Part shown: piece by piece, positions 35,968-45,613 of the stretch
Layout: every line of letters starts with the position of its first letter
Position numbering within the stretch: the first letter of the stretch is position 1
From: Bacteroidota bacterium
GTDB taxonomy: Bacteria; Bacteroidota; Bacteroidia; Flavobacteriales_F; PHOS-HE28
Direction: 5' to 3'
DNA length: 54,752 nt
Assembly (NCBI GenBank): GCA_014584605.1
Contig: JACTMO010000082.1
Coordinates: 1 to 54,752 of the forward strand
Made by a program: the position numbers and the translations under genes
Notes under the pieces: generated by a model
What the model was told of the DNA's origin: nothing
Database searches by the model: none
Seen by the model: the letters and a program-made list of their open reading frames with translations, nothing else

Positions 35968-37210
35968 CACCAAGGGCTTGGATGACGGAATCGGCCTTCA
36001 GGGCACACTCCGCCCACTCGCGATGCAGGTCGCATGCCGCCGTGAGGGCGCTGCCGGTCACCAGCCGGGCGTCGCCGGTCCGGGCGTCATATTCCACGGT
36101 GCGGATCACCACATTGAGGTCGAGGTCGCAGCGGGCGTCGCACCAGCCGATGGTGCCGCTGAAGAGCCCGCGGGGCTGGTCCTCCTGTCGGTCGATCAGG
36201 TCCATGGCGCGGTACTTCGGGGCGCCGGTCATGGACGCCATGGGAAAGGCGGCCACCACGGCATCGGCGGGGAGCAGGTCGTCGGCCAGGCGCGCCTCCA
36301 CACGGGATACCATCTGGTGTACCGCGCCACGGCTGCGGACCCCGCAAAGCTCGGGCACCACCACGGAGCCCTCCGCCGCCACCCGGCTCAGGTCATGGCG
36401 GACCACATCGGTGGCCATGATGTTCTCGGCCCGTTCCTTGGGGTCCCGGGCCAGCTCGGCGGCCAGGGCCCGGTCGGTATCGGGGTCGGCGGCGCGGGGT
36501 CGGGTGCCCTTCATCGGCTCGCAGTGCACCCGTCCACCACCGGTCCACAGAAAGCGTTCCGGCGAGAAGCAGAGGATGTACCGTTGGTCCCAGGCATGGA
36601 AGGCGGCGAACGCGGCTTGGGTACGCCTCAGTCCCGCCATGAAGGCCGTGTGCGGGTCCCTTCCCGGAAGGCTGGCCCTGCGCTCCACGCACAGGTTCAC
36701 CTCGTAGATGTCGCCCCGCTGGATGTGGTCGAGCAGGTGGCCTGCATGGCTCAGATAGGCCTCCATTCCCGTGGTCAGTTCCCATCCGTTCCACGGCTCC
36801 GGGCGCAACTCCTCCTGCGGGGCGCTGAGGCGATCGATCAGGCGGTCCACGGCCTTCGGGTCGGAAGCGAGAAAATGCGTGCGTCCCTTCTCCCAGCACA
36901 CCATGACCTCCGGCACGAACCAGCGCAACAACGGCTGGTCGGTCCGCTGGGGATGCCGGGACCGCTGACCGAAGAGCGGTTCGCGCAGCGCGTAGGTCAG
37001 GAAACCCATGGAGGGCCGTCCTTGTTGAAGGAACCGACGCCACCGGGCGAACGCGGTGTCCGGATCATGCACCTCCAGCAGGTCGGTGCAACCCACGCCC
37101 AGCACCGCCATGCCCCGGTCTGCCGCGCTGCGATAGAGCCAGCGTTGTTCGCCCCGCAGTGCGCGTGCGTCGAACGCGAGGGCGTGATCCAGCGATCGGA
37201 TGGTGCGCAT
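35954..37210 (-). CDS. pabB: Aminodeoxychorismate synthase component I / chorismate-binding protein
   Basis: The 418-residue protein has the chorismate-binding fold with GDIYEVNLCVERRA, PMKGTRPR (lysine typical of PabB rather than TrpE), ENIMATDVVRHDLSRVA, and FPMASMTGAPKYRAM. It would form 4-amino-4-deoxychorismate for folate synthesis together with a PabA glutaminase encoded elsewhere. The C-terminal LVTGSALTAACDLHREWAE replaces the common GGGIV-type ending but aligns in place. ATG 37210 is preceded at six bases by a TAACTTCG box, implying a leaderless message. tilS overlaps its end. Confidence 0.9.
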   Translation of the reverse strand: MRTIRSLDHALAFDARALRGEQRWLYRSAADRGMAVLGVGCTDLLEVHDPDTAFARWRRFLQQGRPSMGFLTYALREPLFGQRSRHPQRTDQPLLRWFVPEVMVCWEKGRTHFLASDPKAVDRLIDRLSAPQEELRPEPWNGWELTTGMEAYLSHAGHLLDHIQRGDIYEVNLCVERRASLPGRDPHTAFMAGLRRTQAAFAAFHAWDQRYILCFSPERFLWTGGGRVHCEPMKGTRPRAADPDTDRALAAELARDPKERAENIMATDVVRHDLSRVAAEGSVVVPELCGVRSRGAVHQMVSRVEARLADDLLPADAVVAAFPMASMTGAPKYRAMDLIDRQEDQPRGLFSGTIGWCDARCDLDLNVVIRTVEYDARTGDARLVTGSALTAACDLHREWAECALKADSVIQALGDAAP

Positions 37211-37216
37211 GGCCCC

Positions 37217-37224
37217 CGAAGTTA
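37217..37224 (-). promoter_or_regulatory. -7 box TAACTTCG of pabB-tilS
   Basis: Same octamer as upstream of secA, ending six bases before the pabB ATG on the minus strand. Confidence 0.55.
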
Positions 37225-37394
37225 TCCCCAGGGAAGCAACCTCCGGCCTACGGCCGCGTCAACTGCCTGAACCAGGGGCCTTCCGGCCCAACAACGGGTA
37301 GCAGGTGCACAAACCCACTGACCATCAGGCCGGTAAGCTTCGTCCTCCAGCCCGAAGGAACCCGATCTTCGGCATTGCTTTCGGCGTTGCCGGG

Positions 37395-37425
37395 TTGTCG
37401 CCAGAAAAAGAACCGCCTACATTTG
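37395..37425 (+). promoter_or_regulatory. Best promoter in the window: TTG, 20-base spacer, TACATTTG
   Basis: A TTG (37395-37397) lies exactly 20 bases before TACATTTG (37418-37425), the full Bacteroidota -33/-7 arrangement. The -7 box ends eight bases before the ATG of the T9SS cargo gene, leaving little or no leader. Confidence 0.65.
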
Positions 37426-37433
37426 AGGTTGCC

Positions 37434-38771
37434 ATGACGAAAAAGTTACTCACGCTGTCCTGTGTTCTGGTCGCTGGCGCCGTTCTCGGACAGGCGCGAC
37501 TGGTGATCAACAACAACGCCTACGTGGTCTTCGATCCGAACACGCCGGCGATCCAGCCGACGTACCTGGTCGTGGACAACCCGAACACCAACGCCATCAC
37601 CGTGGCGGGGACCGGGGCCAACATCGTCTCCGAACGCGAGCGCAACTTCATCCGCTGGTCCATTGGCACGGGGACCGGCACCTACTCCATTCCGTTCACG
37701 AACCCCGGGAACGTGAAGATCCCCCTATCCTACACGGTGCTCGGGGCAGGCAGCGCCGGAGGGTCGGTGCTCTTCTCCACCTACAATTACGACGGCACCG
37801 ATGCGGCGGTCGCCCCGGCGAACCGTTGGAACAATGCGTTGTACCAGCCCTCGGACGTGACCCACATGAACAACTGGGACACGGGCACCAACCTCACCCC
37901 TGGTGCCACCAACGAATCGGGGCACGTGGTGGACCGTTTCTGGGTCATCGACACCCAGGCATCCGGCTTCGCTTACGCGAACAAGCCGGACGCCTCCATG
38001 GTGTTCCGCTACGATGCGGCGGAGATCACGGCGGGCAACACCATCGCGGCCGCCAACCCGCTGATGGCCCAGCGCTTCAATTTCGGCACCAACAAATGGG
38101 GCGACTACCTGCCCACCTGTGTGTGGTCCAACGCCCCGTACTCGGTGGCCGTTCCGGCCGCGGGGGTCATCGCCGATGCGGACTTCTTCCGGTCGTGGAC
38201 CCTCTCGGACATCGACAACCCGCTGCCGGTGGAACTGGTGAACTTCAGCGGTGTGTGCAAGGACGGTCGCGTACAGTTGAACTGGACCACCGCCACCGAG
38301 CATAACAACGACTATTTCCTGGTGGAGAAGAGCCTGGACAACATCGCCTGGGCCACTATCGGGCAGGTGGATGGCGTGGGCAACAGCATGGCCGCGACCA
38401 CTTACTCCTTCGAGGACCCCGAGCCGACCACGATGGCGTACTACCGCCTGGCACAAACGGACATGGACCGCACCGCGACCCTGAGCCAGGTGGTGGCGGC
38501 CGGCTGCGGCATGGGCACGGGCACCGAGATCGTGAACGCCTTCGATGCGGGTGAGGTGCTGGTGGTCACCGTGAGCAGCACGCTTGACAACAGCTACGAC
38601 CTGACCCTGGTGGATGCGCAGGGCAAGGTGATGGCGGTGCAACCCCGTGTGGCGATCGCCAACGGCATCACCCAGGTGGTGGTGCCCACCGGAACGATCG
38701 CCACGGGCATCTACGTGGTGCAGTTGCAGAACAACGGCGACCGCATGAGCCGCCGGGTGCATCTGCAATGA
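37434..38771 (+). CDS. Secreted protein with T9SS C-terminal sorting domain, unknown function
   Basis: The 445-residue protein has a signal peptide (LLTLSCVLVAGAVLGQ). Residues ~20-270 are beta-rich and rich in Asn, Thr and Gly without a family I recognise. Residues ~280-365 show PLPVELVNFSGVCKDGRVQL then TATEHNNDYFLVEKS, the fibronectin-like module common just before T9SS sorting domains. The last ~75 residues (LTLVDAQGKVMAVQPR, ATGIYVVQLQNNG) form the sorting domain. It is probably exported to the surface. It has the best promoter in the window and a terminator, so it is a single-gene unit. Confidence 0.88.
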   Translation: MTKKLLTLSCVLVAGAVLGQARLVINNNAYVVFDPNTPAIQPTYLVVDNPNTNAITVAGTGANIVSERERNFIRWSIGTGTGTYSIPFTNPGNVKIPLSYTVLGAGSAGGSVLFSTYNYDGTDAAVAPANRWNNALYQPSDVTHMNNWDTGTNLTPGATNESGHVVDRFWVIDTQASGFAYANKPDASMVFRYDAAEITAGNTIAAANPLMAQRFNFGTNKWGDYLPTCVWSNAPYSVAVPAAGVIADADFFRSWTLSDIDNPLPVELVNFSGVCKDGRVQLNWTTATEHNNDYFLVEKSLDNIAWATIGQVDGVGNSMAATTYSFEDPEPTTMAYYRLAQTDMDRTATLSQVVAAGCGMGTGTEIVNAFDAGEVLVVTVSSTLDNSYDLTLVDAQGKVMAVQPRVAIANGITQVVVPTGTIATGIYVVQLQNNGDRMSRRVHLQ

Positions 38772-38794
38772 CCGAACGACAACGACACGGATGG

Positions 38795-38820
38795 AAAGGC
38801 GCCTCCCCGGCGCCTTTTCT
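38795..38820 (+). terminator. Bidirectional intrinsic terminator between T9SS cargo and lnt genes
   Basis: AAAGGCGCC and GGCGCCTTT pair around a five-base loop, followed by T and C residues. It starts 23 bases after the plus-strand stop and also abuts the lnt stop on the minus strand, so it can end both transcripts. Confidence 0.8.
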
Positions 38821-40469
38821 CATGGACGCTCACGCGTGGGCCAGGGCAGGAAGGCCGCGCAAAGAGCCAGCGCACCGGCCAGCAGGGCGGCCCAGCGGAG
38901 CAGCTCGCCCAAGGCCACGAAAGGCGTCCGTGCCTGATTTAGGTGGACGGTGCCCCGGATGGTCGCCTGCCGCCACCACGGTGTGGCCTGATGGGCGATA
39001 CCGCGTTGATCGATGAAGCAGCTCGTCCCGGTGTTGGCCGACCGCGCCACATCCCTTCGGGTCTCGATGGCTCGCAGGCTCGCATAGGCCAGGTGCTGCC
39101 GGTACCCGAAGCTGTCGCCCCACCAGGCGTCGTTGGTAAGGATGGCGATCAGGTCCGCCCCGTTGCGCACATAGTCCGCCACGTAGTCGCCGAAGACCGA
39201 CTCGTAGCAGATCACCGGAGCGGCCGCAAAGCCACCGTCGGCCGGGCGGAAGACGCTGCGCTGTGCTTGCCGGACCAGACTGCCGGTGGTGCCGCCCATG
39301 TCGATGGAAAGCGCTTCGAGCCCGCCGAGCAATTCCTGGAAAGGCAGGAGCTCCACCCCGGCCACCAGCTTGCTCTTGTGATAGGCCGCCGCAGCCCCGT
39401 GCGGGTCCACGAACAAGGCGGCGTTGGCCGCCTCGTAGAAGCGGTCGGTACCGCCGATGGGGCGGGCCACCAGGCTGCGTTCCTCCCGATCGAGCAGGCG
39501 GGAGCTGGACATGCCCGCAAGCACGGCGCAGTGGGGATGGCGTCGCTGCCAGTCCCGGATGCGCTGCACACTGCCCGAGGCCTCGAGGTCGTTCTCCCAC
39601 AACCCCTCGAGCTCCAGCGCACCGTCCGCGTCCAGGAACACCCGCGAGGCTTCCTGCAGGGCGGTCTCCGGCAGCAGCAGCAGGCGCGTGCTGTCCGTCA
39701 CCAGCGGCTCGGCCAGCGCGAGCATGCCGTCGAGCTGCGCCAGCGGATCGATGCCGCCGAACTTCTCGGAGTAGGGGTCGATGGATGGCTGCACCACCAC
39801 CACCTGAAGGGGCGCCCCATTTTCCTGATACGTGGCGAAGCGCACCCACGAGACCACCACCGGAACGACCATGGCGAGCACAGGGGCCCAGGCCGTGCGG
39901 GGGCGCCCACCCGCCAGCATCCAGCGGAGCACCAACAGGTTCGCGGCCAGCACCCACAACGAGCCGCCCAGATGGCCGGTGACCTCGTACCACTGCACCC
40001 ATTGGGGCCGCACGGCGAAACCGTTGCCCAGCGTGAGCCACGGCCATTGCAGGTCCCAGCGCATGTGAAGCACCTCCCAGCACAGCCACCAGGCCGCGAA
40101 GGCGGCCCAACCCGCCCACCGGCCGTGCCGCCGGCGCACACGCCTTCCCACCGCAAAGGCGGCGAGCTGAAGACCGGCGTTGGCCAACATCACACCGACC
40201 CCGAGGAGCAGGCGCGTGCCCTGGCTCTCCTGCACCTCGCCCAGCCACGAGGTGGTGATCAGGTTCCAAAGGGCCAGACCGGCGAAAAGCATCCAACCGG
40301 TGCCGCGCCGTGCGCAGCGTCCGTGAGGAGGGCAGCGCAGCTCCACCACCAGCATCAGGGGCACCAGGCCCACGAGGAGCAGCGGGGAGAGGCTGCCGGA
40401 AGCGGGCCAGCCGAGGGTGAGCAGCGCTCCGCCCAGCAGGGCCAGACCAAGATGGGCGAGGTCGCGCAC
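38820..40469 (-). CDS. lnt: Apolipoprotein N-acyltransferase
   Basis: The 549-residue membrane enzyme adds the third acyl chain to lipoproteins. It has six or more N-terminal helices and a nitrilase-like periplasmic domain with the catalytic glutamate region LLLPETALQE, lysine in AAYHKSKLVAGVELLPF, and VICYESVFGDYVADYVRNGADLI with the active cysteine. The C-terminal part returns to the membrane. The GTG start lies eight bases after a TACCTTCG box that falls between it and porU2, so it has its own promoter although it follows porU2 by 23 bases. Confidence 0.94.
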   Translation of the reverse strand: MRDLAHLGLALLGGALLTLGWPASGSLSPLLLVGLVPLMLVVELRCPPHGRCARRGTGWMLFAGLALWNLITTSWLGEVQESQGTRLLLGVGVMLANAGLQLAAFAVGRRVRRRHGRWAGWAAFAAWWLCWEVLHMRWDLQWPWLTLGNGFAVRPQWVQWYEVTGHLGGSLWVLAANLLVLRWMLAGGRPRTAWAPVLAMVVPVVVSWVRFATYQENGAPLQVVVVQPSIDPYSEKFGGIDPLAQLDGMLALAEPLVTDSTRLLLLPETALQEASRVFLDADGALELEGLWENDLEASGSVQRIRDWQRRHPHCAVLAGMSSSRLLDREERSLVARPIGGTDRFYEAANAALFVDPHGAAAAYHKSKLVAGVELLPFQELLGGLEALSIDMGGTTGSLVRQAQRSVFRPADGGFAAAPVICYESVFGDYVADYVRNGADLIAILTNDAWWGDSFGYRQHLAYASLRAIETRRDVARSANTGTSCFIDQRGIAHQATPWWRQATIRGTVHLNQARTPFVALGELLRWAALLAGALALCAAFLPWPTRERP

Positions 40470-40477
40470 GATGCCGC

Positions 40478-40485
40478 CGAAGGTA
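40478..40485 (-). promoter_or_regulatory. -7 box TACCTTCG of lnt
   Basis: Same octamer as the anmK box, on the minus strand, eight bases before the GTG start and inside the 23-base gap after porU2. Confidence 0.5.
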
Positions 40486-40492
40486 GGACCGC

Positions 40493-43400
40493 TCAGTAGA
40501 GCAGGTACATCTTGCCGAATCCCTTCTCGGTGTACGCCGATGCACCGGACTCCCGGCGCTCCATGTCCTCACCGTGCAACTGCGCGATCACACGGTACAG
40601 GTACACACCCCGGCCCAGCCGGTCGCCGAACTGGTCGGTGCCGTCCCAGGCGAACTCGGTGATGTTGCGCCCCACGCGCACGGGCCCGAGCTCGGCCAGG
40701 CCCACCTCACGCACCACGCGACCGGTGATCGTGAGGATCTGCAGCTTGAGGTAGGTCGGTGGTTCGCTTCCGGTGACGGTGAACACGAAGCGCGTGCTGG
40801 TGGTGAAGGGGTTCGGATAGTTGAGCACGTCGGTGATGGTGGGCCGGGTGATGACCTCGAAGCGGATGGAATGGTCGCGGTCGCCGGAGATGTTGCCGCT
40901 CACATCGTCGGCCTGCACGGTGAGCTTGTAGATGCCGTCCACGGTGAACACCGGCCGGTAGTCGATGCGCGCGATGTTGTCCTGGCCCGTGGCGGGCAGG
41001 AAACGCATCTGCTCGGTGCCCGTACCGTCGCGGAAGTGGATGCGGCGTATCGTGCCCGACGGGTCGGTGAGGAAGACCTTGAAGTGGACCGTGTCGGTGG
41101 GCTGGTCCATCAGCAGCACCGGGTTCTCATCGTCCAGGGTCACCAGCACTTCGGGCCGGGCGCTCACGATGTCGCCGTCCAGGATGTGCACCCCGTCGAA
41201 GGTCACGTCGAGCAACGGGTTCTCCTTGTCCTCGCTGACGGTGAAGCGGAGCTGTGCGATGTTGTTGAAGTGGTACTGCTCATACTGGTCGTAGAGGCCG
41301 GTGGTGCTGTCCACCGGGTTGGCCTCGATGATCACGGTGTTGAGCCCGCCGAGCCCGTCGGTGCTGAACCGGATGGTGTCCATCAGCACCCCGCCGGCGG
41401 GCAGAGGAGCGTTGCGCCTGTTGTGTACGGCGCGGCGCTGACCGTTGGCCCCCACCACCCAGGCGTGCATCAGCAGGCTGTCCATGTCGAAGGGACTGAT
41501 GTTGTGGACGGCCACGGCCAGCTGGGCCTGCATCGGCTCGGCGATGCCCTCCAGGTTGCTGAGGAAGCCCAACGGCGGGTCGATGGCGCACTCGGGCTCG
41601 GGCGTCATCAGCAGTTGCCAGCGGCGCAATTGGGAGGGCAGCGGGGCGGCCACCGAGTCGTTGAGCAGCTTGGCCCGCAGGCGTACGTAAGGGAACTGCG
41701 CGGCGTCGATCCCGCTCTGGAACACGTTCTGCGGAATGGAGTCCAGCGGACCGCCGCGTTCGAACACGAGCTGCTCCGCCCCCTGGGGCGTCACCCCGAA
41801 CACCTGGATGTTCACGCTGTCGCGGATGTCGTTGGGGGCCTCGTCCCAATACATCCCCTTCCACTCGGAGGCGGGCCCGGCCCATGGGGCCACGATGTCT
41901 CCGGCCACACCCTGTGTGGTGACGAAGGTGGACAGGTCGATCGCGTCGTTGCTGTAGGCGCCCATCACCTGGATGACGGAGCCGGGATCGCCCTTGGTCC
42001 CGAAGAAGATGTAGGGCACCGTGTCCGGCGCGGTCTGCAGGTCGGTGGCCCCGATGGCGTTGAAGGCGTCGTAGAGCGGCTGGCCACCGTTGGCATCCAT
42101 GCCGGGTTTGTTGAGACCGAGGTAGCTCCACATCAGCACGTGGTAGCCCGTCGGCACCTGGTTCTGCAACAGGTCGGTCAGGCCGGCCATGTGCGAGGGG
42201 CTCGAGGGCCAGTAGGAGAAGTACATCTGGGCGCGGTTGCTCCGCTCGCACAGGCTGTCGCAACTGTTCACGTTGCCGAACTGGTGATCGGTGTCCTGGC
42301 CGTTCCAGCAGGTCTTCCACGGCTCGAAGGTGGCCGGGTCGATCACGGCCACATGGAGGGCGCGCTCACCGCCGCAACCCTGGCCGTCCACCCATTGCAG
42401 GTCGATGAAGTAGCTGCACAGCAGACCGCTGTTGCCGGTGACCTCGCAGCGGATGCCGCGCGGGGCGTCATTGAACAGGAACTTGCGCTGGGGCCGGTCA
42501 TGGACCACCTGCAGGAAGGCATCGTCCTTGAACTGGAAGAAATGGGCCTGCCCCCATCCCCGGCGGTCGGTGATATGCTGGAAGGAGGATCCGCGCCAGT
42601 CGGGGGAGCCGTCGCCCGTACTGTCCGGGGTGCAGCGCCAGAAGAACACCAGGCTGTCCTGCTGTGCGTTGAGGCCGAAGATCTGCTGGGGCGACCAGCT
42701 GACCACGCCGCCAGGGGCGTTGATCAGCACCTCCTCCATCACCGGGCTGTCGTAGGTGTCGGTGGTGTCGATCTGGAAGCGGTAGGACCGTACCGGCGCG
42801 AAGGGGTCGCCCGTGCTGGCCTTCAAGGTCGGTGCGGCATCGGGGATGATGGCGAACTCGAAAGGCTCCACCGGGAAGATCTCGCCGCTGGTGATCAGCA
42901 GCGAGGCCTGCACGGCATTGTTCCCCAGGTCGTCCATCTCGGGGATGAGGTCCGGGTCCAGGTCCACGCGCACATCCAGCGCGTTGAGGCCCTGCCCGCC
43001 CTCGGTGGCGAGCACCGGCAGCCGGAAGCGGACCGTGTCCTTGAAGGTGGCGGCGGAGACGGGCGCGTACATCGGCTGCAGCACCTGGTTCTCCTCCACC
43101 AAGCGACGCTGCAACACCACGTTGGTGCCGACACCGACGCCCTTGCCGAGGTTGGTCACCACCACGTCCACCGTGAAGGTGTCCAGGTCGGCCGTGACCG
43201 GATCGGGGGAGAGCAGCACGTCCGGGGCGCTCACCGACAGGTCGGGCCGGTCGAAGGAGTGCAGCACCAGCGCGGGATCGCCGTGCAGGGTGAAGGTTTG
43301 GGCGTTGTTGGCCGGGAGGTAGCCTCCGCCTTGCAACTGCTGGTGCACGGCATGCCGCATGTGCGCACCGATCGATCTCCCGTAGTTGACCTGGCTGAAG

Positions 43401-45613
43401 CTGCGGTACCATTCCCAGGTGTAGTTGTACAGCATGTTGCTCAGGCCAAGGTCCACCGAGGCCATGAAGGCCACGGCACCGGCGTTGGGCACCAGCACGT
43501 ACTTCTCACTGGCACTTTCGGCGGTGGCCAGGTGCACGTTGCCGGCGTAACAGCTGTTGCCGATGATGGCCGGGTACTTGCCGTTCCAGTTGTAGTTCGC
43601 CGGGTTGTCGATGGTGATGTCGAACCCGCCGCCCGAGGCGTGGGCGAAGAAGGTCATCAGGGTCACGCCCTCATCCTCGATCAGGTGCTTCACGCTATCG
43701 GCCGAGGCCTGGCCCAGCACGCCGGGGTTGTTCTTGTTGAACTGGACCACCCTGCCGATGAAGTTGGTGTCCTCGGCCAGCAGCTCATACTCCCGGAGGT
43801 AGTTGCTGAACTGCTGATGTTCGGACGCCGTGAAACCGCCCCGGAAGTGCAGGATGTTCTTCATCCACGGCTCGGGCTCGCCCCAGGCTTCGAACTGCTG
43901 CACTTTGGCGCGGTACTGGTCCACCATGTCCGGTGTCGAGGCGGCCAGTCGACCCACAGGGATGGGCATGTCCGTGGGGTCACCGCCCAGGCCCAGGGTG
44001 AAGCATACGTCGCTGGGTGGAAAGCCGAAGGTGGGCACCAGGCATTGGGAATAGACCGATGGGTCATCCCGGTGCCCGTTGAGGCCGTTGACCGAAGGTG
44101 CGATGACGGATTTGCCCATCAGGAAGAGCGCCTGCGGATCGGTGTCCCAAAGGTCCAGCGCGGCCTTGGCGAAACGGCGGATGGCCAGCGGATGCTTGGG
44201 CACCCCGCCACCGAACTGGTCGTACAGTTCGTCCATGTCCACCACCACGGCATTGCGGGGGTTGGTGGGGCTGGTGGCGCACATGGCCGCGTACTGGTCG
44301 GCGGCAGCGCGCAGCGAATGGTGGGTGACGATGAGGACCGCCGAGTCCTGCTGGGCCTGTACCAGGTCGGTGAACTGCCCCCCGGAGGTCACCGGCCGCA
44401 GGTCCGTCGGTGCGGCGATCTGCTCCTGGCGGTACAGGAACACGCGGGTCTCGGTGGCGTTGGGCGCCAGGGGCACCAGGGCCTGCCAGTACCCGAAGCC
44501 GTCGGGCACCGCCTCCACACGGCGCACCGTGTCGCCATAGGCGTACACGAGCGGGGTGCCGAAGAAGCCGTTGAACCGCAACAGGGCCAGGGTGTCCGTG
44601 GTCCCATTGTGCGGAACGCGCACATCGGCGATGGGGTCGCCCCCGAAATTCAGGGCACGCGGATAACGCAGCTTGATGTAGGCGATGTTCTGACGGTCCT
44701 GGTAGTTGGCGCCGGAGCAGGTCTGCAGGTCGTACACGGCACGCAGCTGCACGTTGGTCGCCCAGGTGTCCAGGGCACCCGTAGGCAGATCAAAGCCCAG
44801 TCTCCGCAGCTGGTATCCACGGTAGGTGGTGTCCAGCGCCTGTACGAGGTTGGCGCCGTAGTACACGCGCAGATGGTGGTCGTCGCACTGGCCCGTGCCG
44901 GTGGCGTTGGCGCCGGCCACGGCCAGCTCGATGTGCGAGGGTGGTGCGTCCGGCTGCTGGTACGGGTTCTGCGAAGGCACCTGGAAGGGGAGCGTGCCGT
45001 CGGCCCCGTAGGTCTCCAGCGGCCAGCTGCGGAAGTAGCCCTCCCCTTCCACCATGAAGGAGGAGGTGGCCCCGAACAGGCCGCGGTCGCCCAGGTAATA
45101 CGTGAGCCAGAACTGGGCGAGCGCTTCGCGCCAGACCCACGGACGCGGTGTGTGCGGCGTGAAGTCCATGTTGACATAGGGCTTCATCCGCAGGGGTGCC
45201 CCGGTCCCGGCCGACCAGGTGAGGTAGTAGCGGATGCTGTCGTTGTACAGGCTGTGATAAGGGTTGCCCTGGGTGCCGGGCACTTCGTAGAGCGCACCGT
45301 CCAGCCAGCCGTCGTTGCGCGCAACGCGCACCTCGATGTGGTCCGTTCCGTTCAGCACACCGTCGTCCTCGCCCTGGATGAAGACGGGCAGCTCCTGCTC
45401 ACGCCCGAAGAGCTGGATGGTGCGCGGGTCCACGGTGGCCACCGGGAATCCGGCTGCGGCAAGGGTGGCGCTGTCGATGCGCAGGATGCCGTCGGCCGCT
45501 GCGGTGAAGCACCAATAGGGTCGGGACAGGTCGATCCACTCGTTGCCGTAAGGCTGTGCCAGGGCCGTCGCAGCGGCCAGCATCGCGAGGGGGACCGTGC
45601 CCGCGCGCTTCAT
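40493..45613 (-). CDS. porU2: Type IX secretion sortase-like C25 peptidase, PorU2 type
   Basis: The 1706-residue protein has a signal peptide, an N-terminal beta-rich region, and a gingipain-like C25 peptidase domain at about residues 400-760. The catalytic pair is visible: H658 in TFFAHASGGGFD and C688 in IIGNSCYAGN. A CARDB-like domain follows (~residues 785-900), then a long region of unknown fold, and a C-terminal FlgD-like/sorting domain (LNYPNPFTTSTRFVF, then GVYLYRVIAQL). PorU removes the sorting domain of cargo and attaches it to lipid; the 1700-residue PorU2 form has no proven role. Its start overlaps the porV2 stop by four bases. Confidence 0.88.
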   Translation of the reverse strand: MKRAGTVPLAMLAAATALAQPYGNEWIDLSRPYWCFTAAADGILRIDSATLAAAGFPVATVDPRTIQLFGREQELPVFIQGEDDGVLNGTDHIEVRVARNDGWLDGALYEVPGTQGNPYHSLYNDSIRYYLTWSAGTGAPLRMKPYVNMDFTPHTPRPWVWREALAQFWLTYYLGDRGLFGATSSFMVEGEGYFRSWPLETYGADGTLPFQVPSQNPYQQPDAPPSHIELAVAGANATGTGQCDDHHLRVYYGANLVQALDTTYRGYQLRRLGFDLPTGALDTWATNVQLRAVYDLQTCSGANYQDRQNIAYIKLRYPRALNFGGDPIADVRVPHNGTTDTLALLRFNGFFGTPLVYAYGDTVRRVEAVPDGFGYWQALVPLAPNATETRVFLYRQEQIAAPTDLRPVTSGGQFTDLVQAQQDSAVLIVTHHSLRAAADQYAAMCATSPTNPRNAVVVDMDELYDQFGGGVPKHPLAIRRFAKAALDLWDTDPQALFLMGKSVIAPSVNGLNGHRDDPSVYSQCLVPTFGFPPSDVCFTLGLGGDPTDMPIPVGRLAASTPDMVDQYRAKVQQFEAWGEPEPWMKNILHFRGGFTASEHQQFSNYLREYELLAEDTNFIGRVVQFNKNNPGVLGQASADSVKHLIEDEGVTLMTFFAHASGGGFDITIDNPANYNWNGKYPAIIGNSCYAGNVHLATAESASEKYVLVPNAGAVAFMASVDLGLSNMLYNYTWEWYRSFSQVNYGRSIGAHMRHAVHQQLQGGGYLPANNAQTFTLHGDPALVLHSFDRPDLSVSAPDVLLSPDPVTADLDTFTVDVVVTNLGKGVGVGTNVVLQRRLVEENQVLQPMYAPVSAATFKDTVRFRLPVLATEGGQGLNALDVRVDLDPDLIPEMDDLGNNAVQASLLITSGEIFPVEPFEFAIIPDAAPTLKASTGDPFAPVRSYRFQIDTTDTYDSPVMEEVLINAPGGVVSWSPQQIFGLNAQQDSLVFFWRCTPDSTGDGSPDWRGSSFQHITDRRGWGQAHFFQFKDDAFLQVVHDRPQRKFLFNDAPRGIRCEVTGNSGLLCSYFIDLQWVDGQGCGGERALHVAVIDPATFEPWKTCWNGQDTDHQFGNVNSCDSLCERSNRAQMYFSYWPSSPSHMAGLTDLLQNQVPTGYHVLMWSYLGLNKPGMDANGGQPLYDAFNAIGATDLQTAPDTVPYIFFGTKGDPGSVIQVMGAYSNDAIDLSTFVTTQGVAGDIVAPWAGPASEWKGMYWDEAPNDIRDSVNIQVFGVTPQGAEQLVFERGGPLDSIPQNVFQSGIDAAQFPYVRLRAKLLNDSVAAPLPSQLRRWQLLMTPEPECAIDPPLGFLSNLEGIAEPMQAQLAVAVHNISPFDMDSLLMHAWVVGANGQRRAVHNRRNAPLPAGGVLMDTIRFSTDGLGGLNTVIIEANPVDSTTGLYDQYEQYHFNNIAQLRFTVSEDKENPLLDVTFDGVHILDGDIVSARPEVLVTLDDENPVLLMDQPTDTVHFKVFLTDPSGTIRRIHFRDGTGTEQMRFLPATGQDNIARIDYRPVFTVDGIYKLTVQADDVSGNISGDRDHSIRFEVITRPTITDVLNYPNPFTTSTRFVFTVTGSEPPTYLKLQILTITGRVVREVGLAELGPVRVGRNITEFAWDGTDQFGDRLGRGVYLYRVIAQLHGEDMERRESGASAYTEKGFGKMYLLY